A DNA stretch of 64,000 bases from Pseudomonas putida (GCF_001941965.1 NZ_MKZO01000067.1:233404-297403); one strand, 5' to 3'. Positions 1 through 8,954 are shown, counted from the stretch's first letter. Numbers and translations: made by a program. Notes: generated from the letters alone by a model not told the origin.

Positions 1-2429
1 TGTACCTGTGGGTTCGCTCCGAGACCATCAACCAGTCCTCCTTCACCCTCAACCTGGACCGCAGCCGTCCGGTGTTCTACGCCATCCAGTCGCCGTCGCT
101 GACCGACCTCGCGGTACTGGACAAGGAATGCACCAAAGCCGGGCTTCCACGCCCGGTATTGCCCGTGGCCGTGGGCGAGCTGATGGAGCCCGCCGCGTTC
201 TTCTACCTGACCCCGGAGCCCGACTGGCTCGGCCGCCAGTACAAGCGCGGCGCACCGCCGACCCTGGGGCGGCTGGTCAGCGCGGTCAGCCAGCAGCCCG
301 AGCAGGATGCGCAGATCATTCCGGTCAGCGTGTTCTGGGGCCAGTCGCCGGCCAGCGAGTCAAGCCCGTGGAAACTGCTGTTCGCCGACAGTTGGGCGGT
401 CACCGGACGCCTGCGCCGGCTGCTGACCATCCTGATCCTCGGGCGCAAGACCCGGGTGCAGTTCTCCGCGCCGATCCACCTGCGCGAGCTGGTCGATCAC
501 AACAAGGGCCACGAACGCACCGTGCGCATGGCCCAGCGCCTGCTGCGGGTGCACTTCCGCAACCTGAAGACCGCGGTGATCGGTCCGGACATCTCCCACC
601 GGCGCAACCTGGTCAAGGGCCTGGTCCATGACCCGCTGGTGCGCCAGGCCATCGCCGACGAGGCCGAGCGCGAGAAGATCCCGCTGGCCAAGGCCGAAGC
701 CACGGCGCTCAAATACGGCAACGAGATCGCCTCGGACTACACCTACACCGCGATCCGCTTCCTCGAAGTGGTGCTGAGCTGGTTCTGGAACAAGATCTAC
801 GACGGCATCAAGGTCAACCATATCGAGCAGGTCCAGGGCATCGCCCCCGGCCACGAGGTGATCTACGTTCCCTGCCACCGCAGCCATATCGACTACCTGC
901 TGCTCTCCTACCTGCTGTTCCGCAATGGCCTGACCCCACCGCACATCGCCGCCGGGATCAACCTCAACATGCCGGTGATCGGCGGCCTGCTGCGCCGTGG
1001 CGGGGCCTTCTTCATGCGCCGCACCTTCAAGGGCAACCCGCTCTACACCGCGGTGTTCAACGAGTACCTGCACACCCTGTTCACCAAGGGCTTCCCGGTG
1101 GAGTACTTCGTCGAGGGCGGCCGCTCGCGCACCGGGCGCATGTTGCAACCCAAGACCGGCATGCTGGCCATCACCCTGCGCAGCTTCCTGCGTTCGTCGC
1201 GCACACCGATCGTCTTCGTCCCGGTGTACATCGGCTACGAGCGGGTGCTGGAAGGCCGCACCTACCTGGGCGAACTGCGAGGGGCGAGCAAGAAGAAGGA
1301 ATCGATCTTCGACATCTTCAAGGTCCTCGGCGCGCTCAAGCAGCGTTTCGGCCAGGTCTCGGTGAACTTCGGCGAGCCGATCCGCCTCAACCAGTTCCTC
1401 GACCAGCAGCAACCGGGCTGGCGCGAACAGCCACTGGCGCCGCAGTTCCGCCCGGCCTGGCTGAACGAAACGACCTCGCGCCTGGGTGAGAAAGTCGCCC
1501 GCCACCTCAACGAAGCGGCGGCGATCAACCCGGTCAACCTGGTGGCCCTGGCCCTGCTCTCCACCAGCCGCCTGGCCCTGGACGAGCGTGCCCTGACCCG
1601 GGTCCTCGACCTGTACTTGGCCTTGCTGCGCCAGGTGCCCTACTCGCCGCATACCACCTTGCCGGAAGGCGACGGTGCGGCCCTGATCGACCACGTGCGC
1701 GGCATGGACCTGCTGGCCGAGCAACGTGACGCCTTGGGACGCATCCTATACTTGGACGAGCAGAACGCCGTCCTGATGACCTACTACCGCAACAACGTCC
1801 TGCACATCTTCGCCCTGCCGGCGCTGCTGGCGAGCTTCTTCCAGAGCAGCTCGCGGATGAGCCGCGAGCTGATCCTGCAATACGTGCACGCGCTGTATCC
1901 GTACCTGCAATCGGAGCTGTTCATCCGCTGGGAGCAGGACGAGCTCGATGGCGTGGTCGACCAGTGGCTGCAAGCCTTCGTCGAACAGGGCCTGCTGCGC
2001 AAGGAAAACGACGTCTACCTGCGCCCGGCCCCGAGTTCGCGGCAGTTCGTCCTGCTGACCCTGCTGGCCCGGGCCATCACCCAGACCCTGCAGCGCTTCT
2101 ACATGGCCACCGCGCTGCTGCTCAACAGCGGCCAGCACAGCCTGAGCGCCGAGGAGCTGGAGGACCTGTGCGTGGTCATGGCCCAGCGCCTGTCGATCCT
2201 GCACGGCCTGAATGCCCCGGAGTTCTTCGACAAGAGCCTGTTCCGCCACTTTATCCAGACCCTGGTCGAGCAAGGCGTGCTGCGCCCGGACGCAGCCGGC
2301 AAGCTGGGCTTCCACGACAAGCTCGGGGAATTGGCCGAGGGCGCGGCCAAGCGTGTACTGTCGGCAGAGGTGCGCCTGTCGATCCGCCAGGTCGCCCTGC
2401 ACCGTGACGAAGCGGTAAGCGGCGAATAA
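1..2429 (+). CDS. plsB: Glycerol-3-phosphate 1-O-acyltransferase PlsB (5' partial)
   Basis: PlsB acylates sn-glycerol 3-phosphate at position 1, the first step of membrane phospholipid synthesis, at the inner membrane. The reading frame is open from base 3, so the true start lies upstream; 808 codons are visible, and complete PlsB proteins are only slightly longer. The acyltransferase motifs appear in order: HRSHIDYLLL (the HX4D catalytic box, about base 882), GGAFFMRRTFKG, FVEGGRSRTGR and IVFVPVYIGYE. The long helical C-terminal half is typical of the PlsB rather than the PlsC family. An internal GTG at 72 could be mistaken for the start, but conserved-looking sequence continues upstream of it. 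Identity is very secure. Confidence 0.97.
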   Translation, partial: YLWVRSETINQSSFTLNLDRSRPVFYAIQSPSLTDLAVLDKECTKAGLPRPVLPVAVGELMEPAAFFYLTPEPDWLGRQYKRGAPPTLGRLVSAVSQQPEQDAQIIPVSVFWGQSPASESSPWKLLFADSWAVTGRLRRLLTILILGRKTRVQFSAPIHLRELVDHNKGHERTVRMAQRLLRVHFRNLKTAVIGPDISHRRNLVKGLVHDPLVRQAIADEAEREKIPLAKAEATALKYGNEIASDYTYTAIRFLEVVLSWFWNKIYDGIKVNHIEQVQGIAPGHEVIYVPCHRSHIDYLLLSYLLFRNGLTPPHIAAGINLNMPVIGGLLRRGGAFFMRRTFKGNPLYTAVFNEYLHTLFTKGFPVEYFVEGGRSRTGRMLQPKTGMLAITLRSFLRSSRTPIVFVPVYIGYERVLEGRTYLGELRGASKKKESIFDIFKVLGALKQRFGQVSVNFGEPIRLNQFLDQQQPGWREQPLAPQFRPAWLNETTSRLGEKVARHLNEAAAINPVNLVALALLSTSRLALDERALTRVLDLYLALLRQVPYSPHTTLPEGDGAALIDHVRGMDLLAEQRDALGRILYLDEQNAVLMTYYRNNVLHIFALPALLASFFQSSSRMSRELILQYVHALYPYLQSELFIRWEQDELDGVVDQWLQAFVEQGLLRKENDVYLRPAPSSRQFVLLTLLARAITQTLQRFYMATALLLNSGQHSLSAEELEDLCVVMAQRLSILHGLNAPEFFDKSLFRHFIQTLVEQGVLRPDAAGKLGFHDKLGELAEGAAKRVLSAEVRLSIRQVALHRDEAVSGE

Positions 2430-2518
2430 TCCCACAGCAGTGCGGGAAGTCGGCTACCGAAAAATCCGCTAAAGTCCTCGATATCGGCCACAAGCCGGTA
2501 TCAAGGACCGGAGACCCC

Positions 2519-2917
2519 ATGAAAAAACTCTTTATGCTGTGCTGCGCCTCACTGATCGCGGCCTGCTCCAGCCACACCCCTGCCGACAAGGCCGCGCTGG
2601 ATGGCGAAGTGTTCTACCTGCAACGCATTGCCCTGCCGCCGACGGCGACCCTGAATGTCGCCCTGCAGGACATTTCCCTGGCCGACGCCCCCGCCGTGAC
2701 CCTCGCCAGCCAGAATGGCCCGGTCAAGGGCCAGGTGCCGCTGCCGTTCCACCTGTCCTACGACAAGGCCCAGCTCAAGCCCGGCCACCGCTACGCGGTG
2801 AGCGCGCGCATCGAACTGGATGGCAAGCTGCTGTTCATTAATACCGAGCAGCACAGCGTCATGCTCGACGGCAGCGATGCACAGCCGCTGCGGATCAAGG
2901 TCGATGCGGTCCGCTGA
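2519..2917 (+). CDS. YbaY/YscW-family lipoprotein
   Basis: This 132-residue lipoprotein has a Lys-containing signal peptide ending in the lipobox IAAC (Cys16), followed by one beta-rich domain. The spacing of VFYLQRIALPPTATLNVALQ, the central LPFHLSYD and the C-terminal Tyr/Val strands match the YbaY/YscW family (PF09619), small periplasm-facing lipoproteins of poorly known role. It follows plsB by 89 bp and precedes a DUF4197 gene on the same strand, so all three may share a transcript. No enzymatic residues are visible. The family call is from pattern recognition; the cellular function is unknown. Confidence 0.8.
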   Translation: MKKLFMLCCASLIAACSSHTPADKAALDGEVFYLQRIALPPTATLNVALQDISLADAPAVTLASQNGPVKGQVPLPFHLSYDKAQLKPGHRYAVSARIELDGKLLFINTEQHSVMLDGSDAQPLRIKVDAVR

Positions 2918-2955
2918 TCCCTCGTTTTCCCTGCTTTTTCCATAAGGATGTCGTC

Positions 2956-3645
2956 ATGATTCGCCGTACCCTCACCCTGACCGGCCTGTGTGCCGGCCTG
3001 CTGCTGTCTGCCAGCGCGTTTGCCCTGTCCCTCAGCGACCTGTCGCAGAAAGATGCTTCCGGCGGCCTGAAGGATGCCCTGAGCCAGGGCGCGCAGATTG
3101 CCGTCAAGCAGCTCGGCACCCCGGGCGGCTTCAGCAACAACCCGGATGTGCGCATCGAATTGCCGGGCAAGCTCGGCAAGGCGGCGAAGAAGATGAAGCA
3201 GTTCGGCATGGGCGCCCAGGTCGACGAACTGGAGACCAGCATGAACAAGGCGGCTGAAGCCGCCGTGCCGCAGGCCCAGGCGATTTTGCTGGAAGCCGTG
3301 AAAAAGATGACCGTGGATGACGCCAAGGGCATTCTCAGCGGCGGCAAGGATTCCGCGACCCAGTACCTGAGCAAGACCAGCCGCGAGCAGATCCGTGAGA
3401 AATTCCTGCCGATCGTGAAAAACGCGACCGACAAGGTTGGCGTGGCGCAGAAGTACAACCAGTTCGCCAGCCAGGCCGCGACCTTTGGCCTGGTCGATGC
3501 CAACAGCTCGAATCTCGAGGGTTACGTGACCGAGCAGGCGCTCAACGGCCTGTTCGAGATGATCGGCAAGCAGGAAGCCAGCATCCGCGAAAACCCGGCG
3601 GCAGCGGCGACCAGCCTGGCCAAGAAGGTCTTCGGGGCCCTGTAA
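2956..3645 (+). CDS. DUF4197 domain-containing exported protein
   Basis: This 229-residue protein begins with a clear Sec signal peptide (MIRRTLTLTG, hydrophobic core, cleavage near ASAFA-LSLSD). The mature part is alpha-helical and matches the DUF4197 family: helices around LKDALSQGAQIAVKQLG, the DVRIELPGKL segment, and a C-terminal NPAAAATSLAKKVFGAL. DUF4197 proteins are presumed periplasmic, and I know of no established biochemical role. The start is the ATG preceded by AAGGATG spacing 38 bp after the upstream lipoprotein stop. It is the last gene before a REP doublet. Confidence 0.85.
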   Translation: MIRRTLTLTGLCAGLLLSASAFALSLSDLSQKDASGGLKDALSQGAQIAVKQLGTPGGFSNNPDVRIELPGKLGKAAKKMKQFGMGAQVDELETSMNKAAEAAVPQAQAILLEAVKKMTVDDAKGILSGGKDSATQYLSKTSREQIREKFLPIVKNATDKVGVAQKYNQFASQAATFGLVDANSSNLEGYVTEQALNGLFEMIGKQEASIRENPAAAATSLAKKVFGAL

Positions 3646-3678
3646 CCTGCCCTCGAATAAAGGCTGAACACAAAACCC

Positions 3679-3765
3679 TGTGGGAGCTGGCTTGCCAGCG
3701 ATGAGGCCGGCACTCACAAAAATGTTGCCAGATAGGGCCCTATCGCTGGCAAGCCAGCTCCCACA
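3679..3765. repeat. REP doublet (REPIN-like), outward type A
   Basis: Two copies of the Pseudomonas REP core GGGAGCTGGCTTGCCAGC face each other as an inverted pair (3679-3702 and 3742-3765) around a spacer of about 39 bp. It sits between convergent DUF4197 and mexK genes, where it could act as a transcript-stabilising or terminating stem. Its spacer resembles those of the doublets at 10027 and 19283. Confidence 0.9.
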
Positions 3766-3780
3766 AGGTCCGCGTCGTTT

Positions 3781-6700
3781 TCACTCCTCTCTCTTGACCC
3801 TGAACCACGCCGCATACAACGCCGGCAGGAACAGCAAGGTCAACGCCGTCGCCACGATCAGCCCGCCCATGATCGCCACCGCCATCGGCCCGAAGAACAC
3901 ACTGCGCGACAACGGGATCATCGCCAGCACCGCCGCCAGCGCGGTCAGCACGATCGGCCGGAAACGCCGCACCGTCGCCTCGATGATCGCCTGCCAACGC
4001 CCCAGCCCTGCCGCGATGTCCTGCTCGATCTGGTCCACCAGGATCACCGAGTTGCGCATGATCATCCCCGACAGGGCAATGGTCCCGAGCATGGCCACGA
4101 AGCCGAACGGCTGGCGGAACACCATCAGGAACAGCACCACGCCGATCAGCCCCAGCGGCGCGGTGAGGAACACCATCGCCATGCGCGAGAAGCTGCGCAG
4201 TTGCAGCATCAGCAGGGTCAGCACCACCACGATGAACAGCGGCACCCCGGCATTCACCGAGTTCTGCCCGCGGGTCGAGTCTTCCACGGTGCCGCCGACG
4301 TCCAGCAGATAACCGTCCGGCAGTTCCGCACGCACCGGATCGAGGGTCGGCAGGATCTGCTTGACCAGGGTCGCCGGCTGGTCCTTGCCGTAGATATCAG
4401 CACGCACGGTCACGGTCGGCAGGCGGTTGCGGTGCCAGATGATGCCTTCCTCGAAGCCATACTCCAGGGTCGCCACCTGCGACAGGGCCACGCTGCGGCC
4501 GTTGTCGGTGGGCACCGACAGGCTCGACAGATGAGCCAGTTCGGTACGCTCCTCCTGGGTGCCGCGCAGCAGGATCTCGATCAGTTCGTTGTCCTCGCGG
4601 TACTGGCTGACGCTGCTACCGGTCAGCGAACTCTGCAGGAAGCGCGACAGGGCGGCAGTGCTGACGCCAAGGGCCCGGGCACGGTCCTGGTCGATGTTCA
4701 GGTAGACCACCTTGCTCGGTTCTTCCCAGTCCAGATGGACGTTGGCCACATGCGGATTCTCGCGCACCTTGGCCGCCACCTTGCGCGCCAGGGCGCGAAC
4801 TTCCTCGATGTGCTCGCCGGTCACGCGGAACTGCACCGGGTAACCCACGGGCGGACCGTTTTCCAGGCGGGTCACGCGGGAGCGCAGGTCGGGGAACTGC
4901 TCGTTGAGGGTCTCGATCAGCCAGGTTCGCAGCACTTCGCGGTCTTCAATGGTCTTCGCCAGCACCACGAACTGCGCGAAGCTGGCGGCCGGCAACTGCT
5001 GGTCCAGCGGCAGGTAGAAACGCGGCGAACCGGTGCCGACATAGGCCACGTAGTTGTCGATGCCTTCACGCTGCTTGAGCATTTCCTCCAGGCGCTTGAC
5101 CTGCTCGGCGGTGTTGCTCAGGGACGCGCCTTCGGCCAGCTTGAGGTCGACCATCAGTTCCAGGCGCCCGGACGCCGGGAAGAACTGCTGCTCGACGAAG
5201 CGGAAGCTCATCACGCTGCCGACGAACAACGCGACCGTCAGCACGATCACCGTCTTGCGCCGGGTCACGCACCAGCTCACCCCCCGGCGCACGCGCTGGT
5301 AGAACGGCGTGCCGTAGGGGTCGGTCTCGCCATTGGTGGTACCGTGCTTTTTCGCATGCAGCTTGGCCAGGTCCGGCAGCAGGCGCTCGCCGAGATACGG
5401 CACGAACACCACCGCCGCTACCCACGAGGCCAGCAGGGCAATGGTCACCACCTGGAAGATCGAGCGGGTGTATTCGCCGGTGCCGGACTGGGCAGTGGCG
5501 ATGGGCAGGAAGCCCGCTGCGGTGATCAGGGTGCCGGTAAGCATCGGGAAGGCCGTGCTGGTCCAGGCGTAGCTGGCCGCCTTGAGCCGGTCGAAGCCCT
5601 GCTCCATCTTGATCGCCATCATCTCCACGGCAATGATCGCGTCGTCCACCAGCAGGCCGAGCGCCAGCACCAGGGCGCCGAGGGAGATCTTGTGCAGGCC
5701 GATGCCGAGGTAGTACATGGTGGCGAAGGTCATCGCCAGCACCAGCGGAATCGCCAGGGCGACCACCAGGCCGGTGCGCATGCCGAGGGAGAAGAAACTC
5801 ACCAGCAACACGATGGCCAGGGCTTCGACCAGTACCCGGACGAACTCGCCGACGCCGGTCTTCACCGCTGCCGGCTGGTCGGACACCTTGCGCAGTTCCA
5901 TGCCCGCCGGCAGGTTGCTGGAGATCCGCGCGAACTCGGCCTCCAGGGCCTTGCCCAGCACCAGAATATCGCCGCCGGCCTTCATCGAGACCGCGAGACC
6001 AATGGCGTCCTCGCCCATGAAGCGCATGCGCGGCGCGGGCGGGTCGTTGAAGCCGCGATGGACCTGGGCCACATCGCCGATGCGGAAGGTGCGTTCACCG
6101 ACGCGGATCGGAAACTGCTCGATCTGCTCGACGCTGTCGAAACGCCCGCTGACCCGCAGTTGCAGGCGCTCGGCCGGGGTCTCGAAGAAGCCGGCGGTGC
6201 TTACCGCGTTCTGCTCTTCCAGCGCCTGCTGCACGGCCGCCAGCGGCAGGCCCAGGGTGGACAGCTTGGTGTTGGACAGCTCGATCCAGATCTTCTCGTC
6301 CTGCAGCCCGAGCAGTTCGACCTTGCCCACGTCCTTGACCCGTTGCAACTGGATCTGCACGCGGTCGGCGTAGTCCTTGAGCACGGCGTAGTCGAAGCCC
6401 TTGCCGGTCAGCGCATAGATATTGCCGAACGTGGTGCCGAATTCATCGTTGAAGAACGGCCCCTGGATCCCCGGCGGCAGGGTGTGGCGGATATCCGCGA
6501 CCTTCTTGCGGATCTGGTACCACAGCTCGGGGATATCCGCCGAATGCATGGAATCCCGGGCCATGAAGGTGACCTGGGATTCACCGGGACGCGAGAACGA
6601 GACGATCTTTTCGTACTCGCCGGTCTCCATCAGCTTCTTTTCGATGCGTTCGGTGACCTGGCGCGAGACTTCCTCGGCGCTGGCGCCGGGCCACAGGGTC

Positions 6701-6849
6701 CGGATGACCATGGCCTTGAAGGTAAAGGGCGGATCTTCGCTCTGGCCGAGCTTGGTGTAGGACAGTGCCCCGACCAGTGCCAGCAGGATCATCAGGAACA
6801 GCACGATCTGCCGGTTGCGCAGGGCCCAGGCGGAAAGGTTGAAACCCAT
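3781..6849 (-). CDS. mexK: RND multidrug efflux permease MexK
   Basis: This is a full-length (1022 aa) inner-membrane proton-driven drug transporter of the RND superfamily. It has the expected N-terminal membrane helix (QIVLFLMILLALVGALSY), a first periplasmic loop, the TM4 acidic pair in LGLLVDDAIIAVEMM that carries the proton relay, and a second periplasmic loop before the final helix bundle. Sequence and gene order (mexJ upstream, TetR gene beyond, plsB cluster downstream) fit MexK of P. aeruginosa. TriC is a related family member, but it is served by two adaptor genes and here there is one. No outer-membrane channel gene is adjacent, as in MexJK, which borrows a channel such as OprM. Confidence 0.9.
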   Translation of the reverse strand: MGFNLSAWALRNRQIVLFLMILLALVGALSYTKLGQSEDPPFTFKAMVIRTLWPGASAEEVSRQVTERIEKKLMETGEYEKIVSFSRPGESQVTFMARDSMHSADIPELWYQIRKKVADIRHTLPPGIQGPFFNDEFGTTFGNIYALTGKGFDYAVLKDYADRVQIQLQRVKDVGKVELLGLQDEKIWIELSNTKLSTLGLPLAAVQQALEEQNAVSTAGFFETPAERLQLRVSGRFDSVEQIEQFPIRVGERTFRIGDVAQVHRGFNDPPAPRMRFMGEDAIGLAVSMKAGGDILVLGKALEAEFARISSNLPAGMELRKVSDQPAAVKTGVGEFVRVLVEALAIVLLVSFFSLGMRTGLVVALAIPLVLAMTFATMYYLGIGLHKISLGALVLALGLLVDDAIIAVEMMAIKMEQGFDRLKAASYAWTSTAFPMLTGTLITAAGFLPIATAQSGTGEYTRSIFQVVTIALLASWVAAVVFVPYLGERLLPDLAKLHAKKHGTTNGETDPYGTPFYQRVRRGVSWCVTRRKTVIVLTVALFVGSVMSFRFVEQQFFPASGRLELMVDLKLAEGASLSNTAEQVKRLEEMLKQREGIDNYVAYVGTGSPRFYLPLDQQLPAASFAQFVVLAKTIEDREVLRTWLIETLNEQFPDLRSRVTRLENGPPVGYPVQFRVTGEHIEEVRALARKVAAKVRENPHVANVHLDWEEPSKVVYLNIDQDRARALGVSTAALSRFLQSSLTGSSVSQYREDNELIEILLRGTQEERTELAHLSSLSVPTDNGRSVALSQVATLEYGFEEGIIWHRNRLPTVTVRADIYGKDQPATLVKQILPTLDPVRAELPDGYLLDVGGTVEDSTRGQNSVNAGVPLFIVVVLTLLMLQLRSFSRMAMVFLTAPLGLIGVVLFLMVFRQPFGFVAMLGTIALSGMIMRNSVILVDQIEQDIAAGLGRWQAIIEATVRRFRPIVLTALAAVLAMIPLSRSVFFGPMAVAIMGGLIVATALTLLFLPALYAAWFRVKREE

Positions 6850-6855
6850 GGGGAC

Positions 6856-7956
6856 TTACTCCTTGGCCGCCAGGTCTACCGTGCGATTGGACCGGTCCAC
6901 CGGCCGTATCTGTTGTCCCTCGTGCAGCACATGGCCACCGGCGGCGACCACCCAGTCGCTGGCGCTGAGGCCTTCGAGCACCGGCACGCTGTCCTGGCCG
7001 TAGGCTCCGACCCGCACCGGCACGCGCTGCAGGGTGCTGTTGGCATCGACGCGCCAGACGTAGGCCTGGCCGTTCTCCGCGCTGACGGCCGAGAGCGGCA
7101 CGGCCAGGGGAATCTGTTCGGCATGCTGGATGAAGACCCGGGCGCTCTGGCCCAGCTCGGCGGGCAGCTTGCCGGTGTTGAAGGCGATGCGTGCGGCGAA
7201 GGTGCGCGAACGCGGGTCGGCGGCCGGCGACAGCTCGCGGATGCGGCCATCGAAACGCTGGCCGGGCTGCGACCACAGCTCCACGGTGACCGGCAGGCCC
7301 ACGCTGAAGCGGCCGAAGTTCTGCTCGGGCAGGCTGATCAGCACCTCGCGCTCGCCGTCGGCGGCCAGAGTGAACACGGTCTGGCCGGCGGCGACCACCT
7401 GGCCGACTTCCACCTGGCGCTTGGACACCACGCCGTCCTGGGAGGCGCGCAGTACCGAATAGCCGGCCTGGTTGCCGGCCACGTCGAACTCGGCGCGCAC
7501 CTGCTTGAGCCGGGCAAGTCCGGCGCGATAGAGGTTTTCCGCGTTGTCGTACTGGGAATGGCTGACCATCTGCCGGTCAAGGAGCTTCTTGTAGCGATCG
7601 CGCTCGGCCTGCACCAGGCTCAGGTTGGCCTCGGCGGCGGCGACCTGGGCGCGGGTGGCTTCCAGTTGCAGGCGCACGTCCTGCGGGTCCAGTTCGGCCA
7701 GCGGCTGGTCGGCCTTGACCCGCTGCCCCTCCTCCACCAGCCGCTTGCTCACCTTGCCGCCGATGCGAAACGCCAGCTCCGGCTCGAAGCGCGCGCGCAC
7801 CTCGCCGGGGTAGCTGTCCACCGCAGCCGAAGCCGGCTGCGGCTGCACCACCATGGCGGGACGAATAACGGTTGGCGCCGCGGCTTCCTGCCCGCAAGCG
7901 GACAACAGCGCGACCAGAACGGTGGGCAGAGCGAGGGGCAAGGCATGACGCAACAT
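6856..7956 (-). CDS. mexJ: RND periplasmic adaptor (membrane fusion lipoprotein) MexJ
   Basis: This is a 366-residue HlyD/AcrA-type adaptor linking the RND pump to an outer-membrane channel. It has a signal peptide with lipobox LLSAC (Cys21). A lipoyl/biotinyl half-motif (GGKVSKRLVEEGQRVKADQ) is followed by a coiled-coil hairpin at about residues 95-155, the second lipoyl half (DGVVSKRQVEVGQVVAAGQ), a beta-barrel domain and a membrane-proximal domain. The stop is 6 bp before mexK, so the two are translationally close and one operon. A palindrome in the upstream region (7995-8010) is a candidate MexL operator. Confidence 0.9.
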   Translation of the reverse strand: MLRHALPLALPTVLVALLSACGQEAAAPTVIRPAMVVQPQPASAAVDSYPGEVRARFEPELAFRIGGKVSKRLVEEGQRVKADQPLAELDPQDVRLQLEATRAQVAAAEANLSLVQAERDRYKKLLDRQMVSHSQYDNAENLYRAGLARLKQVRAEFDVAGNQAGYSVLRASQDGVVSKRQVEVGQVVAAGQTVFTLAADGEREVLISLPEQNFGRFSVGLPVTVELWSQPGQRFDGRIRELSPAADPRSRTFAARIAFNTGKLPAELGQSARVFIQHAEQIPLAVPLSAVSAENGQAYVWRVDANSTLQRVPVRVGAYGQDSVPVLEGLSASDWVVAAGGHVLHEGQQIRPVDRSNRTVDLAAKE

Positions 7957-7994
7957 GGGTAATGACCTTTCGCGAAGGGGGTGCTTCGAATATT

Positions 7995-8010
7995 TATACT
8001 GGTGGGTATA
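7995..8010 (-). promoter_or_regulatory. Candidate MexL (TetR) operator overlapping the mexJK -10 region
   Basis: The inverted repeat TATAC-N6-GTATA lies 39 bp upstream of mexJ. On the minus strand it includes a TATAAA-like -10 element, so a bound repressor would block RNA polymerase. This is the kind of short palindrome TetR proteins bind. No matching palindrome is visible in front of mexL itself. Assignment to MexL is inference. Confidence 0.45.
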
Positions 8011-8074
8011 TTAAATGAGTGGGTTGCGGTGGGGAAGGTAGATTTTTCGTCCTGAACAGATCAAAAAATGCGCA

Positions 8075-8102
8075 TTGTTTTACGTATTACATTGCATATA
8101 AT
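8075..8102 (+). promoter_or_regulatory. Sigma-70 promoter for the antitoxin gene
   Basis: TTGTTT (8075-8080) and a perfect TATAAT (8097-8102) are separated by 16 bp, followed 62 bp later by the antitoxin ATG. The stretch is markedly AT-rich compared with its surroundings. Confidence 0.5.
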
Positions 8103-8163
8103 CCACCTCATACGTCGCGCATTCAGTGCGGCCACCCTCTGTAAACATATTGAGGCAAATGCC

Positions 8164-8445
8164 ATGAGTGCACTTCTTGACCGGGCTGAGCAGGCGGTGT
8201 CTGCTACCGCGATGGTTCGAAGCTTCAGCGCGAAATTGAAGGAAGTTACCAGCGGGAAGCACTCTCATCTGGTCATCTTCAAGGACAACGAGCCCGCCGC
8301 CGTATTGATCGGAGTGAAGTCCTATCAAGCGCTGCAGGATGAACTCGAAGACCTTCGCGCCGAACGGCTCGCCATCGATCGCCTGTCCACCTTGGACGAA
8401 GAGAAAACGGTGAGCCTTGAAGACATGGCCGCTCGGTTCAAGTAG
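8164..8445 (+). CDS. Orphan Phd/YefM-type antitoxin
   Basis: This 93-residue protein has the Phd/YefM fold pattern: an N-terminal beta/alpha DNA-binding part (RSFSAKLKEVTSGKHSHLVI, FKDNEPAAVLIGVKSYQALQ) and an acidic C-terminal tail that would wrap a toxin. The ATG at 8164 is chosen because GAGG lies 9 bp upstream; an ATG at 8068 in the same frame falls inside the promoter. Such antitoxins usually overlap or abut a RelE/ParE toxin gene. Here a GTG 6 bp after the stop opens MAQV, a common toxin start, but the frame closes after 19 codons inside a structured repeat. It is therefore probably an orphan. It lies inside the mexJ-mexL interval. Confidence 0.8.
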   Translation: MSALLDRAEQAVSATAMVRSFSAKLKEVTSGKHSHLVIFKDNEPAAVLIGVKSYQALQDELEDLRAERLAIDRLSTLDEEKTVSLEDMAARFK

Positions 8446-8462
8446 GCAGTGGCGCAGGTAAT

Positions 8463-8537
8463 GGCAATTGTGCGTGCGGGCACTTTATGTGCGCCGGGAT
8501 GCCTATGACCCGGTCTGTCAACCCACGCACAATTGCC
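8463..8537 (+). repeat. Three-way-junction structured repeat, copy 1
   Basis: A perfect 14-bp outer stem (GGCAATTGTGCGTG at 8463-8476 with its complement at 8524-8537) encloses two hairpins: GCAC/GTGC at 8480-8492 and CCGGG/CCCGG at 8494-8513. A second copy at 8877 keeps the same fold with compensatory base changes. It starts 18 bp after the antitoxin stop codon. Whether it acts as RNA or as a mobile DNA palindrome is not known. Confidence 0.75.
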
Positions 8538-8664
8538 TCCTTGGCTAATGAAGTTGTCGCAGTCAGAAGCGTAGCTTGTCGGTTTGCCGAACCGTCGCAA
8601 AACCTGCGCCCTCGGACTTCCTGACACGTTGAAGTGGTTGGTTTCAGGGCCGCTCCGCGCCCCT

Positions 8665-8687
8665 TCGCGAGCAAGCTCGCTCCCACA
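8665..8687 (-). repeat. Solitary REP element, GCGAGCAAGCTCGC class
   Basis: The palindromic core CGCGAGCAAGCTCGCTCCCAC belongs to a second, well-known Pseudomonas REP class that differs from the doublets elsewhere in the window. No inverted partner is nearby. Confidence 0.7.
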
Positions 8688-8876
8688 CGAATTCTGTTGC
8701 ATATAGCTACGAAACTTCACCGATTTCCGACTTTCTTGTAGGCAATTTCCCAAGCATACTCGCCGGCCCTATCAGTCGTTGCGTTCCCCAGAGATCACAC
8801 CTAGTCTCCGTCGGTCGTTGAAAAATCAACGACAGGGCTTTGACAGGCTCTTGGGGTCATTACGCTCGGTTGCTAT

Positions 8877-8954
8877 GGCGGCTGTGCGTGTGGGCACCTT
8901 CGGGTGCGCCAGGCTTTCTATGGCCCCTGGTCTGTCAACCCGCGCACAGTTGCC
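8877..8954 (+). repeat. Three-way-junction structured repeat, copy 2
   Basis: The outer stem 8877-8890 pairs with 8941-8954, with G-U wobbles where copy 1 has A-U pairs. Inside are a GCACC-TTCG-GGTGC hairpin with a stable UUCG-type loop and a CCAGG/CCTGG hairpin. The junction strand TCTGTCAACC is identical in both copies. It ends 57 bp before the DUF6124 start and could be part of that gene's leader. Confidence 0.75.

Noticed and set aside
4201..7962. A 1253-codon plus-strand frame opposite mexJK
   Set aside because: It is antisense to two clearly real genes, has low-complexity His/Gln/Gly/Arg composition typical of GC-rich shadow frames, and has no ribosome site or family match.
8477..8540. 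CRISPR-like repeats suggested by the similar sequences at 8463 and 8877
   Set aside because: There are only two copies, 414 bp apart, each with its own internal three-stem fold and no spacer array or cas genes.
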